Positions 5,476 to 6,891 of a DNA stretch of 6,891 nucleotides are shown here, piece after piece; the first letter of the stretch is position 1; the number at the start of each line of letters is the position of its first letter. The DNA lies in contig DKAR01000151.1 in NCBI GenBank assembly GCA_002450895.1, forward strand, positions 728 through 7,618, in the 5' to 3' direction. The notes under the pieces were generated by a model. That model did not search any database. It was not told where the DNA came from and saw only the letters and a list, made by a program, of their open reading frames with translations. The translations under genes and the position numbers were made by a program. Source of the stretch: Proteobacteria bacterium UBA6921. Lineage in GTDB: Bacteria; Pseudomonadota; Gammaproteobacteria; SG8-11.

Positions 5476-6306
5476 CTACTTCTTCGCGACGACTTGTCCA
5501 AGAACAATCCGACCCTCTTGAAGATTTCGCCCTTGATTCTGCGCCATCGCCTGGAAGTCGGCTCCCATCAGCACATGGAAACCCAGGGGCGGGAATCCCT
5601 CTTTTTGGATTTTTTCGGCGAGAGCCACAAACCACGTTCGAGCCGCTTGTGTGGTGTCTGACCAGTCAGTAACCGTGAAGTCCGCTTCGGTCAGAAGTTT
5701 GCGCAGTTCGTCGGGCTGCACGAGGAAGCTGGTATCGGATGTGCGCGCCCACGGGACTGGAAACAGGACCGGGCCGGACGGACCGGCAAGTACATCGTAG
5801 ATCGCAAGCGTGCCGCCGGGTTTCAGAACGCGGTGCATCTCTTTGTACAGCCGCGTCTTGTCAGGGATGTTCATTGCAACGTGCTCCGTCCAGACGACAT
5901 CAAAGGTCTGGTCGTCAAACGGCAGTGCGGTGGCGTCACCCTGGCGAAAGTCGACGAGATGCGCGAGGCCGATTTTGTCCGTGAGCATCGTTGCCGCGCG
6001 GCAGTATTCTTCCGTGAGATCGATGCCGGTGACGCGGCAACCGAATTCCTTCGCGAGGCAACGCGAGGTCCCGCCGACGCCGCTACCCACATCAAGCACG
6101 TGCTTTGCCGCATCGAGGCCTGCCGCCCGGGCGAGCTCGAGCGTCGCCATCCGTCCGCGAATATGAAACTGATCGATGGGCGCCAGGTCCTCGGGCGTCA
6201 GGCGGTCCACGTCCTTGCCCGCTTTCGCGAGCGCCGCCAATATGACCTCTCCCAAATCTGAACGGGTGTAGTGCGTCTGGATTGCTTCATTGACATGATT
6301 TTGCAT
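5476..6306 (-). CDS. Class I SAM-dependent methyltransferase
   Basis: This is a 276-residue Rossmann-fold methyltransferase. Motif I is VLDVGSGVGGTSRCLA (70-85), the ribose-binding acidic residue follows in VTGIDLT (92-98), motif II-like GDATALPFDD is at 123-132, and VLKPGGTLAIYDVLAG is at 160-175. An N-terminal cap helix region with LAPIDQFHIRGRMATLELA (41-59) precedes the core. The DQFH...AT pattern resembles methyltransferases related to sarcosine/dimethylglycine N-methyltransferases and UbiE, so a small N- or C-acceptor is plausible, but the substrate is not determined. ATG 6306 is preferred, with AAGG 9 bases upstream; GTG at 6312 is in frame but too close to that site. The gene begins 28 bases downstream of the damaged attC-like element, so it is either the first resident gene or a cassette that lost its own attC; none is seen after its stop codon. 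Confidence 0.92.
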   Translation of the reverse strand: MQNHVNEAIQTHYTRSDLGEVILAALAKAGKDVDRLTPEDLAPIDQFHIRGRMATLELARAAGLDAAKHVLDVGSGVGGTSRCLAKEFGCRVTGIDLTEEYCRAATMLTDKIGLAHLVDFRQGDATALPFDDQTFDVVWTEHVAMNIPDKTRLYKEMHRVLKPGGTLAIYDVLAGPSGPVLFPVPWARTSDTSFLVQPDELRKLLTEADFTVTDWSDTTQAARTWFVALAEKIQKEGFPPLGFHVLMGADFQAMAQNQGRNLQEGRIVLGQVVAKK

Positions 6307-6333
6307 GGACACCGCCCTTCATGAAGTGGAGTT

Positions 6334-6393
6334 GGCTACGACCTGGATCAGGCGCGCCACTCTCTGGCGTCGCCTGCAGCGCCTTTGTTGGCA
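6334..6393 (-). other. Degenerate attC-like recombination site
   Basis: The minus strand starts with a GCCAAC box (6392-6387) and an AAAGGCGCTGCAG segment familiar from many attC sites. Then comes a long arm: CAGGCG-A-CGCCA (6376-6365) pairs with TGGCGCGCCTG (6359-6349) in 11 base pairs, with a single bulged base (T6370 on the plus strand) and a five-base loop. A lone extrahelical base on one arm is an attC hallmark. The distal core reads GTAGCC (6339-6334) where GTTRRRY is expected, so one T of the crossover triplet is missing. It begins nine bases after the stop codon of the SnoaL-like gene, as in a gene cassette. Probably an inactive or weak site. Confidence 0.6.
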
Positions 6394-6402
6394 GTCGCTA
6401 AT

Positions 6403-6780
6403 TCATTTTTCGATAATCTTCCAGTAAGAGTCTTTCTTGACGATCTTGCCATCGCGGAATTCTAAAAGATCGACTCCGCGGACTCGAACGGGCTCACCTG
6501 TCTTCGCTGTGCCCGTAAGCAGCCACGTCGAAACGCCAAAATCATCAGCCACCCAGTGGCTGTCTTCTCCGTAGTGGACGTCGGGAATGCCCGTGAACCG
6601 AGTCGCCAGACCCTCTCGCACCGCTGACTTGCCGACGTAACGTGTTCCCCAGGGCTCTTTGCCTCGCGGCATGCAAAATTCGCAGTCTTCTGAGAAGAAT
6701 TCCATAATCGCATCGAGATCGTGCTTATTGAATGAGGCGAGGAAATCTTTCAGCGTTGCTACGTTGACAGGTCTATTCAT
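6403..6780 (-). CDS. SnoaL-like / NTF2-like protein, integron-cassette borne
   Basis: This is a 125-residue NTF2-fold protein of the SnoaL-like (ketosteroid-isomerase-like) group. The helix FLASFNKHDLDAIMEFFSEDCEF (13-35) and GTRYVGKSAVREGLATRFTGIPDVHY (45-70) are typical. The closing sheet is DSHWVADDFGVSTWLLTGTAKTGEPVRVRGVDLLEFRDGKIVKKDSYWKII (73-123), where V-GVDL-EFRDGKI-KD-YWK is the family's usual C-terminal strand pair. Tryptophans and acidic residues line the expected pocket, but no substrate can be named. AGGAG lies 8 bases before ATG 6780. The gene sits between an attC and an attC-like site and looks like the sole gene of an integron cassette; NTF2-like proteins are frequent in environmental cassettes. 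It is probably transcribed from upstream in the array, to the right of the window. Confidence 0.9.
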   Translation of the reverse strand: MNRPVNVATLKDFLASFNKHDLDAIMEFFSEDCEFCMPRGKEPWGTRYVGKSAVREGLATRFTGIPDVHYGEDSHWVADDFGVSTWLLTGTAKTGEPVRVRGVDLLEFRDGKIVKKDSYWKIIEK

Positions 6781-6784
6781 TAAG

Positions 6785-6808
6785 TCCGCTCCTAAGCGGA
6801 TGTCCGCT
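6785..6808 (-). promoter_or_regulatory. Overlapping alternative hairpins at the SnoaL-like ribosome binding site
   Basis: In the leader, minus strand, AGCGGA (6808-6803), TCCGCT (6800-6795) and AGCGGA (6790-6785) form two mutually exclusive 6-bp hairpins. The second one (loop TAGG, 6794-6791) holds the AGGAG Shine-Dalgarno in its loop and stem, whereas the first leaves it free. The outer hexamer overlaps the attC core. It could tune translation, or reflect a duplication of the attC edge. Confidence 0.45.
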
Positions 6809-6873
6809 CAACGCCCCGGTTGAGCCGCCGAGGGGCGCGCAGCGTCCCCGAGGTCGGCTCGAACCGGTTGTGT
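6806..6873 (-). other. Integron attC recombination site
   Basis: Read on the minus strand, these 68 bases have the full attC plan. The right core GTTGAGC (6812-6806) fits GTTRRRY, and the opposing ACACAAC (6873-6867) pairs at five of seven positions. Inside, TT-C-GAGCCG-A-CC pairs with GG-CGGCTC-AA, leaving two extrahelical bases on one arm, G6861 and T6854 on the bottom strand, the bases typically found unpaired in attC bottom strands. A 2-base mismatch, a GGGG/CCCC stem and a ten-base variable loop complete the arm. The segment CGGCTCAACCGGGGCGTTGAGC closely matches the right half of aadA-type attC sites as I remember them. The 18 bases to its right would be the 3' end of the preceding cassette, too short to interpret. 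Confidence 0.85.
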
Positions 6874-6891
6874 ACGCCCAGCATGGGCATG

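Larger units (their letters stand above)
6339..6811 (-). mobile_element. Putative integron gene cassette carrying a SnoaL-like gene
   Basis: This is the unit bounded by the crossover point in the right-hand attC (between G6812 and T6811 on the minus strand) and the equivalent point in the left attC-like site, about 473 bases. It shows the normal cassette plan: a leader of about 30 bases, one small gene filling most of the unit, and an attC right after the stop codon. The gene is read in the same direction as the array. Because the left core is damaged, the cassette may no longer excise. Confidence 0.6.

Noticed and set aside
1..6891. CRISPR array, tRNA, rRNA, transposase or phage genes
   Set aside because: No regularly spaced repeats, cloverleaf, ribosomal signatures or transposase/integrase motifs were seen on either strand.

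Overview
The window holds about a dozen short, GC-rich bacterial genes, eleven on the minus strand and one on the plus strand. Nearly every minus-strand gene has its own purine-rich ribosome binding site. There is no ribosomal RNA, tRNA, phage, transposase or CRISPR array. The gene types (YCII/DGPF, SnoaL/NTF2-like, cupin, RibD-like reductase, DUF3052, FMN reductase, SAM methyltransferase) are typical of the accessory genome of free-living soil or sediment bacteria. A YceK-like lipoprotein argues for a Gram-negative cell envelope. The phylum cannot be fixed from the sequence; Verrucomicrobiota or Acidobacteriota would be my guess, at low confidence.

Layout. Positions 1-4340 form one long minus-strand run. 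Read in the direction of transcription (right to left) it contains a DUF3052 protein, a dihydrofolate-reductase-family protein, a cupin, a YceK-like lipoprotein, an NADPH-dependent FMN reductase, a SpoIIAA/STAS-like small protein, a SnoaL-like protein, a YCII-like protein and a truncated amidohydrolase that leaves the window on the left. Gaps are 46-188 bases. A gene-free stretch of 348 bases (4341-4688) separates this run from the only plus-strand gene, an unrecognised four-helix membrane protein (4689-5195). That gene converges on a minus-strand methyltransferase (5476-6306) across about 280 bases rich in small hairpins and a T-run.

The most notable part is the right end. On the minus strand, 6873-6806 reads as an integron attC site: a GTTGAGC core, an AAC-bearing partner box, a folded arm with two extrahelical bases on one side (G and T on the plus, i.e. 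bottom, strand) and a variable loop. Immediately downstream is a SnoaL-like gene with a very short leader and a strong ribosome binding site. Just after its stop codon lies a second attC-like element (6393-6334) with an 11-bp stem and one bulged base, but a damaged core. The simplest reading is a complete gene cassette of about 473 bases (6811-6339) carrying one NTF2-fold protein, at the distal end of an integron array that continues to the right of the window. The integrase and attI would then lie outside, to the right. No attC was found by eye in any gap to the left, so the array appears to end here; the methyltransferase may be the first resident gene or a cassette that has lost its site.

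The genes do not form a recognisable pathway. The left run looks like a set of small oxidoreductase, cupin and NTF2-like proteins of the kind often acquired singly.
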